Positions 47,457 to 56,760 of a DNA stretch of 64,000 bases are shown one piece after another; the stretch's first letter is position 1, and every line of letters begins with the position of its first letter. Position numbers and translations under genes: made by a program. The DNA comes from Flavobacteriaceae bacterium. Lineage in GTDB: Bacteria > Bacteroidota > Bacteroidia > Flavobacteriales > Flavobacteriaceae. The notes beneath the pieces are model-generated. The model was not told where the DNA came from. It ran no database searches and worked only from the letters and a program-made list of their open reading frames with translations. The stretch lies in contig JAIXYI010000088.1 of NCBI GenBank assembly GCA_027490305.1, positions 146,587 to 210,586 on the forward strand, given 5' to 3'.

Positions 47457-47957
47457 CTACCACTTGGCGAGGGTGTCGTTGAAAATATCCTGGGTGATCC
47501 GGTCGAAGATCTCGTCGATATACGAGGCCAGTTCGGCATTATTCGGCTGCTGCGAGCCGGGGAAGTCGCGGTAAAAACTATAGCGTTTCTCCTGCGATTC
47601 CTCTTCATTCTTCTTATTGGTATACCGCACGTTCACGGCAATCGTCAGTCGGTTTTCAGCCGCACGCTGGTCTGCCGTGGCCGACATCGGCGTAATGCGA
47701 TAGTCGACGATTTCCCCCTCATACACCCGGTCGCCGTTCGAATTCGTCAGCGTCAGGTTCGTCTGGTTCTGGATGAGGTCCTGCAGTTTGTTGGTGAAGG
47801 TCCGCTCAATGCCCGGCTGCACCAACTCCGAGTTGTTCTGGAAATAGTTCACCTGGAACGACCCGTCCAGCTTTCCTGCCCCCGTAAAATTATACACGCC
47901 GCAGCCACTCAACAGGCCGGCGCTTACAAAAAGGAAAAGTAATTTAAGTGCTTTCAT
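47457..47957 (-). CDS. lptE: LptE-family lipoprotein (LPS transport)
   Basis: In the LPS export bridge LptE plugs the LptD barrel at the outer membrane. The 166-residue protein has a lipobox (LLSGC, Cys19) followed by YNFTGAGKLDGSFQVNYFQNNSELVQPGIERTFTNKLQDLIQNQTNLTL, YEGEIVDYRITPMSATAD and a helical end. This is the Bacteroidota LptE layout, with a beta-sandwich and two helices. The ATG at 47957 places the signal peptide correctly. Confidence 0.88.
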   Translation of the reverse strand: MKALKLLFLFVSAGLLSGCGVYNFTGAGKLDGSFQVNYFQNNSELVQPGIERTFTNKLQDLIQNQTNLTLTNSNGDRVYEGEIVDYRITPMSATADQRAAENRLTIAVNVRYTNKKNEEESQEKRYSFYRDFPGSQQPNNAELASYIDEIFDRITQDIFNDTLAKW

Positions 47958-47978
47958 TTGTGTTGCCAAAGTACGGAT

Positions 47979-49247
47979 TTATCCGAGATCGAATTGCTTG
48001 ATTTTGCGGTAAAGTGTGCGTTCCGAAATGCCCAGTTCATCCGCAGCGGCCTTCCGGCGGCCACGGTGGCGTTCGAGCGCTTTTTTGATCATCTCGATCT
48101 CTTTCTGCTCCAGGCGCAGTGGTTCTTCTTCCTCAATAGCTTCCGCAAAGAGGTAGTGGTCGTCGGCATCCTCGTCGGCATAATCGCTATGCGCCGTAGC
48201 GGTAGTGGCGGGCATCACCACCGGATGGGGGTGTTCCTCAAAGGCCCGCACCTCGGCGTGCTCGGGTTTGCCATAAATCTTCTGGATGAGGCCCTGGTTG
48301 GCTTCCTGCACCTTCGCCCCGCCGTTTTTCATCAGCTCAAGCGTGAGTTTCTTGAGGTCGTTCAGGTCGTTCTTCATGTCGAACAACACCTTATATAAGA
48401 TCTCGCGTTCCGTGCTGAAATCGCTGTCGCTCTTGCTCCCCGGAATGACCGAAGGCAGCGCACTCTCAGCCGGTAAATACGATAACAGCGTCGCCCCGGT
48501 GATGTCGCGATTGGTTTCTAGCACCGACAACTGTTCGGCGATGTTCCGCAATTGCCGTATGTTGCCACCCCAGCGGTAGCGTTGCAGCGCCTGCACGGCG
48601 GCATCGTCCAATCGAATCGGCGGCATTTTATATTTGTGTCCAAAGTCGGAAGCGAACTTCCGGAACAGCAAATGAATGTCTTCTTTGCGTTCGCGCAGCG
48701 GCGGCAGCGTAATCTCCACCGTACTCAGACGGTAGTAAAGGTCTTCCCGAAACCGGCCCTTTTCGATGGCCTCGCGCATGTTGACGTTCGTCGCCGCCAC
48801 AATACGCACATTGGTTTTTTGCACCTGCGAAGAACCCACCTTGATGAACTCGCCGTTTTCCAGCACCCGCAACAGCCGCACCTGGGTCGTCAGTGGCAGT
48901 TCGCCCACCTCGTCCAGGAAGATCGTGCCGCCGTTGGCGACTTCAAAATAGCCTTCGCGCGTGCCGGTCGCGCCCGTAAAGGCACCTTTTTCGTGTCCGA
49001 ACAGTTCGCTGTCGATCGTGCCTTCCGGTATCGCGCCACAGTTCACGGCAATATATTTGCCATGCTTGCGGTGCGACAGCGAGTGGATGATCTTCGGGAT
49101 CGCTTCCTTTCCCACACCGCTTTCCCCCACGACCAGCACCGAAATATCGGTCGGGGCCACCTGAATCGCTTTCTCGATGGCACGGTTGAGCTTCGGATCA
49201 TTCCCGATGATTTCGAAACGTTGTTTTATGGCTTGTACAGATTCCAT
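47979..49247 (-). CDS. Sigma-54-dependent activator without receiver domain
   Basis: A 422-residue AAA+ enhancer-binding protein. The AAA+ domain begins almost at once: Walker A GESGVGKE at 41-48, the sigma-54 contact loop GAFTGA at 88-93, Walker B GTIFLDEVGEL, and the arginine-finger region GRFREDLYYRLS. A linker with poly-Glu/His-rich parts (about 310-375) leads to a Fis-type helix-turn-helix (LERHRGRRKAAADELGISERTLYRKIKQF). No receiver or GAF input domain is present, so activity must be set by other means (level, partner protein or the linker). It heads the lptE-secG set. Confidence 0.93.
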   Translation of the reverse strand: MESVQAIKQRFEIIGNDPKLNRAIEKAIQVAPTDISVLVVGESGVGKEAIPKIIHSLSHRKHGKYIAVNCGAIPEGTIDSELFGHEKGAFTGATGTREGYFEVANGGTIFLDEVGELPLTTQVRLLRVLENGEFIKVGSSQVQKTNVRIVAATNVNMREAIEKGRFREDLYYRLSTVEITLPPLRERKEDIHLLFRKFASDFGHKYKMPPIRLDDAAVQALQRYRWGGNIRQLRNIAEQLSVLETNRDITGATLLSYLPAESALPSVIPGSKSDSDFSTEREILYKVLFDMKNDLNDLKKLTLELMKNGGAKVQEANQGLIQKIYGKPEHAEVRAFEEHPHPVVMPATTATAHSDYADEDADDHYLFAEAIEEEEPLRLEQKEIEMIKKALERHRGRRKAAADELGISERTLYRKIKQFDLG

Positions 49248-49315
49248 GTTGGTTTAAAGTTGTGGGCAGCGAACGCTTTTTTGGTCCATCCGCCTATTGT
49301 TTTTTTGAAGCCAAT

Positions 49316-49445
49316 CCGGCTGTCCGCTTTAGCTTTCTCCGGCAAAACCCTTTTTGCATCGCCGCCTCCCGGCTTCCTGCGGTCGCCGTCGCCAGCGGCA
49401 AAAAGCGGTTTTCCCGTCAAAAGGCTGCCGCTTCCATCCGGGCTA
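49316..49445 (+). repeat. Dispersed element, copy B
   Basis: The left end CCGGCTGTCCGCTTTAGCTT and right end GTCAAAAGGCTGCCGCT...ATCCGGGCTA match copies at 25508-25599 and 26670-26758. The middle, with several CGG/CCG-rich inverted pieces, is longer here. It lies between the divergently placed sigma-54 activator start and the miaB end. Confidence 0.75.
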
Positions 49446-49503
49446 TTTAGTCTCAGTCGCAGTCTCAGTCACGGTCTCAGTCGCAGTCACAGTCTCGGTC
49501 GCG
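49446..49503. repeat. Hexamer tandem repeat (AGTCTC / AGTCGC)
   Basis: About nine 6-base units AGTCTC, AGTCGC, AGTCAC and GGTCTC follow directly on dispersed element copy B and stop 8 bases before the end of miaB. A related CAGTCG array is inside the T9SS protein gene at 53075-53105. Confidence 0.8.
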
Positions 49504-49510
49504 TGTCTTC

Positions 49511-50956
49511 TCAATTCATATTTGAATACCCGATGGCTTCCCCGATAAGGGTCGCACTTGTGCACGAATCAACGCGCACCAGCACAAAGTCGCCGGGTTT
49601 ATACTGTTCCTTCGGAAACACTACAACAGTATTCTGCGAATTGCGCCCGCTCCAGTGTTGGTCCGACTTCTTCGATTCTTTTTCGATCAGCACTTCAACG
49701 ACGTTCCCTACGAAGGCTTTGGTGCGTTCGAACGAGTGGCGTTGTTGTAGCGCTACAATCTCTCGCAGGCGGCGCAGTTTGACTTCCTCCGGCACATCGT
49801 CTGTCATCTTGCGGGCCGCCAGCGTTCCCGGGCGTTCCGAGTAGGCGAACATATAACCGTAGTCGTATTTTACATACTCCATCAAATCCAACGTATCGCG
49901 GTGGTCGTCTTCCGTTTCGGTCGGAAACCCGGTAATCATATCCTGTGAGATCGCGCAATCGGGTAGGATGGCCCGGATTCGGTCGATCAGTGCCATATAT
50001 TCCTCACGCGTGTGCTGCCGGTTCATTTCTTTTAAGATACGTGTACTTCCGCTCTGCACCGGCAAATGGATGTAGTTGCATACATTCGGGTGCTTCGCGA
50101 TCACGTGCAGCACTTCCTCGTGCATGTCCTGCGGGTTCGAGGTCGAAAACCGGAAACGCATCTTCGGGAAAGCCGTTGCACAGCGGTCGAGCAATTGCGC
50201 AAAATCAACCGAGGTCGCTTTCTGCATTTCGGTCGCTTTGTCGTAGTCTTTTTTCAGGCCGCCGCCATACCATAAATAACTGTCGACATTCTGCCCGAGC
50301 AGCGTCACTTCGCGGAAGCCCCGTGCCCACAGGTCACCGATTTCTTCGAGTATGCTTTGCGGTTCCCGGCTGCGCTCCCGTCCGCGGGTGAATGGCACTA
50401 CGCAGAACGTACACATATTGTCGCAGCCGCGGGTGATCGATACAAAGGCGTTCACACCATTGCTGTTCAGGCGCACCGGTGAGACATCGCCGTAGGTTTC
50501 GTCTTTCGACAGGATGACATTGATGGCGTCGCGCCCTTCTTCTACCTCTTTTAATAGGTTTGGAAGGTCTTTATAGGCATCCGGCCCGACCACCATATCC
50601 ACGATTTTCTCTTCCTCAAGGAATTTACTCTTCAGGCGTTCGGCCATGCAGCCCAGCACCCCCACCTTCATCGACGGGTTGATTTTCTTGATGGCATTAT
50701 AGGTCTCCAGCCGCTTGCGCACCGTTTGCTCGGCCTTGTCGCGGATTGAGCAGGTGTTGACCAAAACCAAATCGGCCTCCTCCAACTGCTGGGTGGTATC
50801 GTAGCCGTTCTCTGCCAAAATCGACGCTACGATCTCGCTGTCAGAAAAGTTCATTTGGCAGCCGTAACTCTCGATAAACAGTTTTTTTGTATTGCCGGAT
50901 GTCGGCAGTCGCACCAGGCTTTCGCCCTGTTTGTGCTCTTCGATGATCTTCTCCAT
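49511..50956 (-). CDS. miaB: tRNA-2-methylthio-N6-dimethylallyladenosine synthase MiaB
   Basis: MiaB is a radical-SAM enzyme that adds a methylthio group to i6A37 of tRNAs reading UNN codons. The 481-residue protein has the N-terminal UPF0004 domain with the auxiliary cluster Cys33, Cys69 and Cys103, the radical-SAM cluster Cys178-x3-Cys182-x2-Cys185 (RGCDNMCTFC), and a C-terminal TRAM domain (VLIEKESKKSDQHWSGRNSQNTVVVFP). An N-terminal extension of 20 residues precedes the core, as in other Bacteroidota. It is probably transcribed alone. Confidence 0.97.
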   Translation of the reverse strand: MEKIIEEHKQGESLVRLPTSGNTKKLFIESYGCQMNFSDSEIVASILAENGYDTTQQLEEADLVLVNTCSIRDKAEQTVRKRLETYNAIKKINPSMKVGVLGCMAERLKSKFLEEEKIVDMVVGPDAYKDLPNLLKEVEEGRDAINVILSKDETYGDVSPVRLNSNGVNAFVSITRGCDNMCTFCVVPFTRGRERSREPQSILEEIGDLWARGFREVTLLGQNVDSYLWYGGGLKKDYDKATEMQKATSVDFAQLLDRCATAFPKMRFRFSTSNPQDMHEEVLHVIAKHPNVCNYIHLPVQSGSTRILKEMNRQHTREEYMALIDRIRAILPDCAISQDMITGFPTETEDDHRDTLDLMEYVKYDYGYMFAYSERPGTLAARKMTDDVPEEVKLRRLREIVALQQRHSFERTKAFVGNVVEVLIEKESKKSDQHWSGRNSQNTVVVFPKEQYKPGDFVLVRVDSCTSATLIGEAIGYSNMN

Positions 50957-51340
50957 TTGCTTTTTTACGCCCTAAGGCCTGCAAAGATAGGGCAAAAGTG
51001 TGAAAAGTGACAAGATGTCAGGTTTTGTTTAACAAAAGAGGAGGAGCAAGTAGCAAGTAGCAAGGAGCGAGGAGAGGGTAGAGGAACCCGTCGTCGGGCG
51101 CTCAGGACTCAGGCATTCCGCTGTTGAGACAAATCCGGCTCCGTAGGAATAAATAGGTAGATCGCTACGTCTGGGCTTGATGGCTCATCGTTCGGAATCC
51201 AAGTCCAATACCTTGCCTCTTGTTTCTTTTCTCTTTCTTCCTCGCCTCCAAGACAATCCCCATCCCAAAATGAGTCGTTTTTTCTCGCGTGAACCCATCC
51301 CACTCAAAACTCAAAACTCAAACCCTTTCTACAATTGTTA
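50957..51340. other. Gene-free spacer with two heptamer arrays
   Basis: No coding frame is supported. It holds a heptamer array TAGCAAG/GAGCGAG at 51041-51078 (same unit as 17333-17372) and three CTCAAAA/CTCAAAC units at 51303-51323. The part between them has no structure I can name. Confidence 0.6.
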
Positions 51341-51726
51341 ACTTTTTCCTAACTTTCCTACAATATATTTCCCTACCTTCGCGTTGATACACGGCACGAG
51401 TCTCCCAGACCCTAGTTTAGGGGGATACGTCGCAAGCCTTCGGGCGGGAGTGCATCCTCCCTCAGTCAACCCCAGGACGATGCCCGGTTCGCGTCTTTAC
51501 TCGGAAGGAAAAGACGAAGACCAACCCTTGCGTACGTCGCAATGGGGATACTATTGACAATTCGTAATACCCACCCGCGCAAGACCATTTCGTCTTGTCG
51601 CCTACGTTCTTATTGGTACGGTTCACTACTTGCAAAAAGAGAATACAGTTACACAAACTTCCTCGTCCGCCCGTAGCGCTACGTCCCTCCCCGGCTCTAA
51701 TGTCCAACAACCAACAACCAAGAACC
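51341..51726 (+). promoter_or_regulatory. Long leader before the T9SS protein gene
   Basis: A weak -7-like box (TACCTTCG at 51374-51381) is followed by about 345 bases before the ATG. The segment 51395-51470 can fold: CCCTAGTTTAGGG, and GGGAG...CTCCC around 51448-51462. CGTCGCAA and GGGGATAC each occur twice, in swapped order (near 51423-51436 and 51536-51552). The last 28 bases are heptamers AACAACC / AAGAACC touching the start codon. It matches no riboswitch I know. Confidence 0.4.
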
Positions 51727-53715
51727 ATGAACTATAAACTTCTCCTCCTCCTCCTTCCCTTCACGCTTGCCGCCCAAGACATCGAATGGGAACACTCCCT
51801 CGGCGGCCGACAGGCCGATTATCTCTTCGACCTGCAACCCACCGCCGACTACGGATTCATTATTGCAGGCAGCACTCTCTCTCAGAAAAGCGGCAACAAA
51901 CAGGCCGATGCCAAAGGCGACCTCGACTTCTGGATATGGAAAATGGACGAACACGGCGCCGAAGACTGGCAGAAGTCCTTTGGTGGCAGTGGCTCTGATT
52001 TCCTGATGAGCATCCGCAACACACGCGATGGTGGATTTGTTTTGGGAGGAACGTCGGATAGTGGACAGTCGTCCGAGTTGGCAGTAGGCAGTGGCAGTAA
52101 GCAGTTGGAGAAACCCGATGGCGACAAAAAAGACGCCTGTCGCGGCGGGAACGACTATTGGATCATCAAGCTCAATGCCAAAGGGGTAGAGGAGTGGCAG
52201 GTGACGCTGGGTGGCATTGGCCAAGACGATTTACTGGCCGTACTCCCCACCCGCGACGGCGGCTACATCGCCGGCGGCTCCTCGGCTTCCGATGCCAATG
52301 GCGACAAAACCGAAAAAAGCCGCGGCAACATGGACTACTGGATTGTCAAGCTCGACAAAGACGGACACATCCAATGGCAGCGCACCTTCGGCGGCAAATA
52401 CGCCGACCTGCTCCGCGCCCTCGAAGTAACCTCCGACGGCGGCTACCTCCTCGCCGGTTATTCCAACAGCCCCGCAGATAGCGAAGCGTCCTTGCGAGGC
52501 GCCAGCCGAAGCAAACCCGACAAGAACCAAGACCCCTGGGGCGCCGGTGGCGACTACTGGATCCTCAAGCTCGACCAAGACGGCAACATCGAATGGCAAA
52601 ACACCCTCGGCGGCGACAAAGACGAACAGCTTTTCTCGGCTCTCCAACTCCAAGACGGCAACTACCTCGTTGGCGGCAGTTCCGCCTCAGGCCCGTCCGG
52701 CAACAAAAGCCAGACCAACCGCAAAGGCAGCGACATATGGCTGTTGAAACTCGACACCATCGGCAACATCCTCTGGCAGCAGACGTATGACATCGGAAAT
52801 GCCGATTTCCTTGCAAGTATCGTAGAGAACGACGATGCGACGGTGTTGCTGGGGGCGTACGCGAAGGCAGAGTCGCAGTCACTGTCGCAGGACGACACCG
52901 GTGATTATGTTGCGATAAAGATCGATACGAAGGGCGACGAACTGTGGCGCAAAAGCGTGGGCAGTGATGGAGAAGACATTCTGAAAAAAGCCATTGAAAC
53001 ACGCGATGGTGGGTATGTGTTGGCGGGAACGAGTGACCCTGAGAAGTGGGCAGTAGGCAGTGGCGGTAGGCAGATTCAGTCGCAGTCGCAGTCACAGTCG
53101 CAGTTGTCGCGAAAGGGAAAATCAGGTAAAGGAGGCGTTTCAGTTGGCAACGACGGCAACCTGGCCGGAGCAGATCGCCTGCAAAACGAAATGGACAGCA
53201 CGGTGAACGACGCCCGTACCCAGGCCAATGACTTCATCAAAGACCAAACCGACGGCCTCGGACTCAACAAAGAAAAAGACCTCGGCGGACTCAAACTAGG
53301 CGGACAACTCGCCCCTTCAGGCGGTCCCTCGGTTATACCTGGGGATGGCAGTTCCAACGAAGAAACGGGCCCCAAAAAAGGACTAAAGCAAAGTAGAGAC
53401 AAAAAAGCCAGCTACGGCAACCGCGATTTCTGGGTCGTGAAACTCAAAGACAAAGACAAGAAAGTAAAAGACAAGAAAACCATTGAAGCCTTCCCCAACC
53501 CCGTGGTGGAATACACCAATGTGATCGTCGGCTTCGATTTTACCAAAGGCAGCCTCTCGGTCTATGACCTGGGCGGGCACCAGCTACAGACCTTCCCCAT
53601 TAACGAACGCACCGTGCCTGTGAACCTCGCCGCTTACCCTGAAGGGATTTATATCATTTCGGTTGTGACGGATAAAGGGGAGGGGAGTTTGAAAGTGATG
53701 AAAAAGGCGAACTAG
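51727..53715 (+). CDS. T9SS-secreted repeat protein with type A sorting domain
   Basis: A 662-residue exported protein: signal peptide MNYKLLLLLLPFTLAAQ, then eight or so repeats of about 50 residues with the core DLLAVLPTRDGGYIAGGSSAS...DYWIVKLDKDGHIQWQRTFGG, likely beta-propeller blades, and a C-terminal type A sorting domain (AFPNPVVEYTNVIVGFD, GIYIISVVTDKGEGSLKVMKK) that routes it through the type IX system to the surface. Several blades carry extra loops between AGxSxS and DYW. Two are encoded by GGCAGTA and CAGTCG tandem repeats, and the last blade holds an insert of about 125 residues (470-595). The ATG at 51727 is chosen because a signal peptide follows directly. Partner unknown; RHS genes follow. 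Confidence 0.88.
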   Translation: MNYKLLLLLLPFTLAAQDIEWEHSLGGRQADYLFDLQPTADYGFIIAGSTLSQKSGNKQADAKGDLDFWIWKMDEHGAEDWQKSFGGSGSDFLMSIRNTRDGGFVLGGTSDSGQSSELAVGSGSKQLEKPDGDKKDACRGGNDYWIIKLNAKGVEEWQVTLGGIGQDDLLAVLPTRDGGYIAGGSSASDANGDKTEKSRGNMDYWIVKLDKDGHIQWQRTFGGKYADLLRALEVTSDGGYLLAGYSNSPADSEASLRGASRSKPDKNQDPWGAGGDYWILKLDQDGNIEWQNTLGGDKDEQLFSALQLQDGNYLVGGSSASGPSGNKSQTNRKGSDIWLLKLDTIGNILWQQTYDIGNADFLASIVENDDATVLLGAYAKAESQSLSQDDTGDYVAIKIDTKGDELWRKSVGSDGEDILKKAIETRDGGYVLAGTSDPEKWAVGSGGRQIQSQSQSQSQLSRKGKSGKGGVSVGNDGNLAGADRLQNEMDSTVNDARTQANDFIKDQTDGLGLNKEKDLGGLKLGGQLAPSGGPSVIPGDGSSNEETGPKKGLKQSRDKKASYGNRDFWVVKLKDKDKKVKDKKTIEAFPNPVVEYTNVIVGFDFTKGSLSVYDLGGHQLQTFPINERTVPVNLAAYPEGIYIISVVTDKGEGSLKVMKKAN

Positions 53716-53730
53716 AAGAAAAATAAGTAC

Positions 53731-56700
53731 ATGAAAACGAAAAAAATAACCAATTTGCTGATAGTTTTAGTAGTAGCCTGCACTATTAAAGTAAATTCTC
53801 AGACGCTCAATAGCGCACCCCCGGTCCATTTTCCAACCGCACCCTCGGCTTGGGAATTTACCAAATATGGTGATATCGGAGTAAGTGAATATAATGGCCT
53901 TGCTAACATTTCTATCCCCTTTCATACTCTTTCCTGCGATGGTGTATCCATTCCGTTCGAGCTTACGTATTACTCAGGAGGCATTAGAGTTTCAGAAGAG
54001 GCTAGTATGGTAGGACTTGGCTGGAGTTTCAACATCCCAACGGTCATTCAGCAAATCAACGGTTACGACGACTACGATATCTACACGTTATTCCAAAAGC
54101 TGCCACCTTATCAGGGAAATCCAGCCGTTCCGACTAATGCCATATACCCGCTTATAACTCCAGGAATGTACAATGCCGACGTAACCCCCTTCCAGGGTGT
54201 CGGTACTACACAGAATGATCCCTATTTTACAAACGTCATCTTTGATATCCTTGTAGATAACACGGGTTATTATAACACCAATCATAAATACCAATATGTT
54301 ATTGGTAACAGTATGATTGATACTCAGCCGGATATTTTCACGCTATCATTAAACGGGGTGACGATAAAATTCTGTCGGGATGAAACAACGGTAGATCAGT
54401 ACAACTCAGATCTACAGATTTTGCCACTCAAAGTGATAAATGGTCATACGGAATATAAGGTGGAAGTACTCACGCCCGGGTACGTTTCAGGTTCAACGGC
54501 TACCATTAGGGGTATAAAAGTTACCGATCCAATGGGTAATATATATGAATTTTCTACAATAGAGTTTGCCGACTACACATATCGTGATCCTTATGACCGC
54601 TGGTTTCCAAAAGGTGCCACAACATCAATCAGTTACAAGCTAACTAAAGTTACTACCCAAAAAGGAAAAGAGATCAACTTTACTTATTCGGCACCCGTTC
54701 CGGCATCTAGATCATCCCAAAAATCGATGGTGTATTCGCGGCGTGTGGGTCCGACTGAACAATGGGTATTGGGTGACGGAGAGTATACAAGCTTCGGGAC
54801 TGATGCGCCCGTTTATTACCACTCCGACATGGAGCAGGTCATAGACCAGCATTATGAAGAATTACCCTTTGGTGAGGAGGGCGTGAGCCAGCGCTTCTTG
54901 GAAAGCATAACCGCGCCCGACGAAACGATAAAACTTACGTACGGTTCCCGAACGGATTACGGAAGTAAGTGTTTAAAGAATTTTGAAGTGCAAAATTTGT
55001 ACGATCAAAAAATACTGAAGTATGACTTGGCGTACAGTTATTTTTCGTCCGGATCCCGCCTGAAGTTAGACTCAGTTACAAAAGAAGGAGATAATCCGTA
55101 TTTGTTTACCTATAATGCCACCCAACTTCCAGCTAAGAACTCTTATAATATCGATTATTGGGGCTTCTACAATGGGCATTACAACGCAAGTTTATTACCC
55201 GACTTAACCGAACTGGGGTACCCTCAATACACCGAGAACATAGCAAACGACTTCAATAGCAATTTACAGTTTGCCAAAGCAGGCACTTTGGAGAAAATAA
55301 CGTATCCAACAAAAGGCTATACGGTCTTTACCTATGGTTTGCACGTTTTTGACAATCTGCTGCAGAGCATGGGGGGGCAGACTCCGGTAATAAATACTGG
55401 CGCTGGTTTAAGGATTGAGAAGACGGAAGATTTTGAATCGGATGGAACTCTTCTGAACTCCCGATTTTATACCTACTACGGCGGAAAATGCCTGTCGAAA
55501 AGGGTGATGGTAAAGCAGTCCGTTGACCGACACTGGAAGTGTGACTACGTCGTGCAGGCAACACCGATGTTGCTGGCTAATCTAAGCAATTTCGTTAACC
55601 AGACACCAGGCACAGAGGGAGGAGAGATTGGCTACGACAGTGTAAAAATCACGGAAACGGGCAACGACGAGTACGGTTATATCGTGAAAACCTTCGCCAA
55701 TACGCCACTTAAGTGCATCAACCCTTATGGCGTATCATATCCCCGTGCCGCCTATTCGGAAGATTATTCAAAGTATCCCAATGGAACCTTACTTTCGGAA
55801 AAAACGTATGATGCCAATGGTCAACCTCTTATGCTTACCGAATATAAATACTCTACGATCTCATCTTACGGTACCCGTTACGGTCTGACAAAACAGAATA
55901 ACGGCATACAGGCAACGGGATTTCTCCCGGATTCAGGCTGGCCACCTTGCCCTGGCTACGTCAACAATTTTCCGAAGGTATTACTGATGTTTTACCCTAT
56001 TCGCGGGCGCAGTCTTCTGATGCAACAAAAAAAGACAACCGAATATTTGAAAAGTTCGCGGATTAGGTATGAAACCTATTCATATGACGACAAAAACAAC
56101 ATCTCTTCGATCATCAATAAGTCGCTTCCGGGAAACATCATGTCTACCACCAATTACACAATGAGTTATACAAGCTATAGTTCACACGAAGCAAAGAATA
56201 TTTTGGCCCTTCGCGAAACCGAATCGTCTCTTATAAACGGCCTCATCCAAAATAAACTGAAATCATATTACACAGAGACCAACGGAGCCGTTTTGCTTAT
56301 CAAGCAAGAGTTACAACACAAGGGGAATCCATACGTTACGTCCGACTTGCTTATTGACCATTACGACGAAGACCTCAATATTGGAGAATTCCACTTATCG
56401 GGAGGGATGCATACCGCGATTGTCTGGGGATACAACGGAACGCTTCCGGTTGCCAAGATTGAAAATGTGACGTACAGCCAGATACTCCCTTACATAGCCA
56501 CGTTAAAGACCACTTCGGCAACTAATAACCCTACAGCATTCCGAAATGCGTTAGCCGCATTCCGTAATAGCGTGATGTCACAATACCCCATGGCCCGTAT
56601 TACGACCTATGAATACCAACCGGGAAAAGGTGTAGCACGAATAACAGACCCAAAGGGTGATTTTTCCGAATTCACCTATGACACCCTGAACCGCCTTTTG

Positions 56701-56760
56701 TCTGTCAAAGATGCAAACGGCAATCTGTTGAATGAATTTGAATACCGCTTAAAACCATGA
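53731..56760 (+). CDS. Large exported SpvB/RHS-like protein
   Basis: A 1009-residue protein with a signal peptide (MKTKKITNLLIVLVVACTIKVNSQ). The first part (PTAPSAWEFTKYGDIGVSEYNGLANISIPFHTL, SGGIRVSEEASMVGLGWSFN) is the common N-terminal module of Bacteroidota RHS-type exported proteins. The middle alternates tyrosine-rich strands. The C-terminal 60 residues contain RHS repeats (ARITDPKGDFSEFTYDTLNRLLSVKDANGNLL). It ends with ATGA overlap to the next gene, so the two are probably translated together and may form one shell, as the TcB/TcC pair does; that is inference. Confidence 0.85.
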   Translation: MKTKKITNLLIVLVVACTIKVNSQTLNSAPPVHFPTAPSAWEFTKYGDIGVSEYNGLANISIPFHTLSCDGVSIPFELTYYSGGIRVSEEASMVGLGWSFNIPTVIQQINGYDDYDIYTLFQKLPPYQGNPAVPTNAIYPLITPGMYNADVTPFQGVGTTQNDPYFTNVIFDILVDNTGYYNTNHKYQYVIGNSMIDTQPDIFTLSLNGVTIKFCRDETTVDQYNSDLQILPLKVINGHTEYKVEVLTPGYVSGSTATIRGIKVTDPMGNIYEFSTIEFADYTYRDPYDRWFPKGATTSISYKLTKVTTQKGKEINFTYSAPVPASRSSQKSMVYSRRVGPTEQWVLGDGEYTSFGTDAPVYYHSDMEQVIDQHYEELPFGEEGVSQRFLESITAPDETIKLTYGSRTDYGSKCLKNFEVQNLYDQKILKYDLAYSYFSSGSRLKLDSVTKEGDNPYLFTYNATQLPAKNSYNIDYWGFYNGHYNASLLPDLTELGYPQYTENIANDFNSNLQFAKAGTLEKITYPTKGYTVFTYGLHVFDNLLQSMGGQTPVINTGAGLRIEKTEDFESDGTLLNSRFYTYYGGKCLSKRVMVKQSVDRHWKCDYVVQATPMLLANLSNFVNQTPGTEGGEIGYDSVKITETGNDEYGYIVKTFANTPLKCINPYGVSYPRAAYSEDYSKYPNGTLLSEKTYDANGQPLMLTEYKYSTISSYGTRYGLTKQNNGIQATGFLPDSGWPPCPGYVNNFPKVLLMFYPIRGRSLLMQQKKTTEYLKSSRIRYETYSYDDKNNISSIINKSLPGNIMSTTNYTMSYTSYSSHEAKNILALRETESSLINGLIQNKLKSYYTETNGAVLLIKQELQHKGNPYVTSDLLIDHYDEDLNIGEFHLSGGMHTAIVWGYNGTLPVAKIENVTYSQILPYIATLKTTSATNNPTAFRNALAAFRNSVMSQYPMARITTYEYQPGKGVARITDPKGDFSEFTYDTLNRLLSVKDANGNLLNEFEYRLKP

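Noticed and set aside
48552..49844. 430-codon open frame opposite the sigma-54 activator
   Set aside because: It runs antisense through a certain gene, a dispersed element and the hexamer array, and the protein shows no domain.
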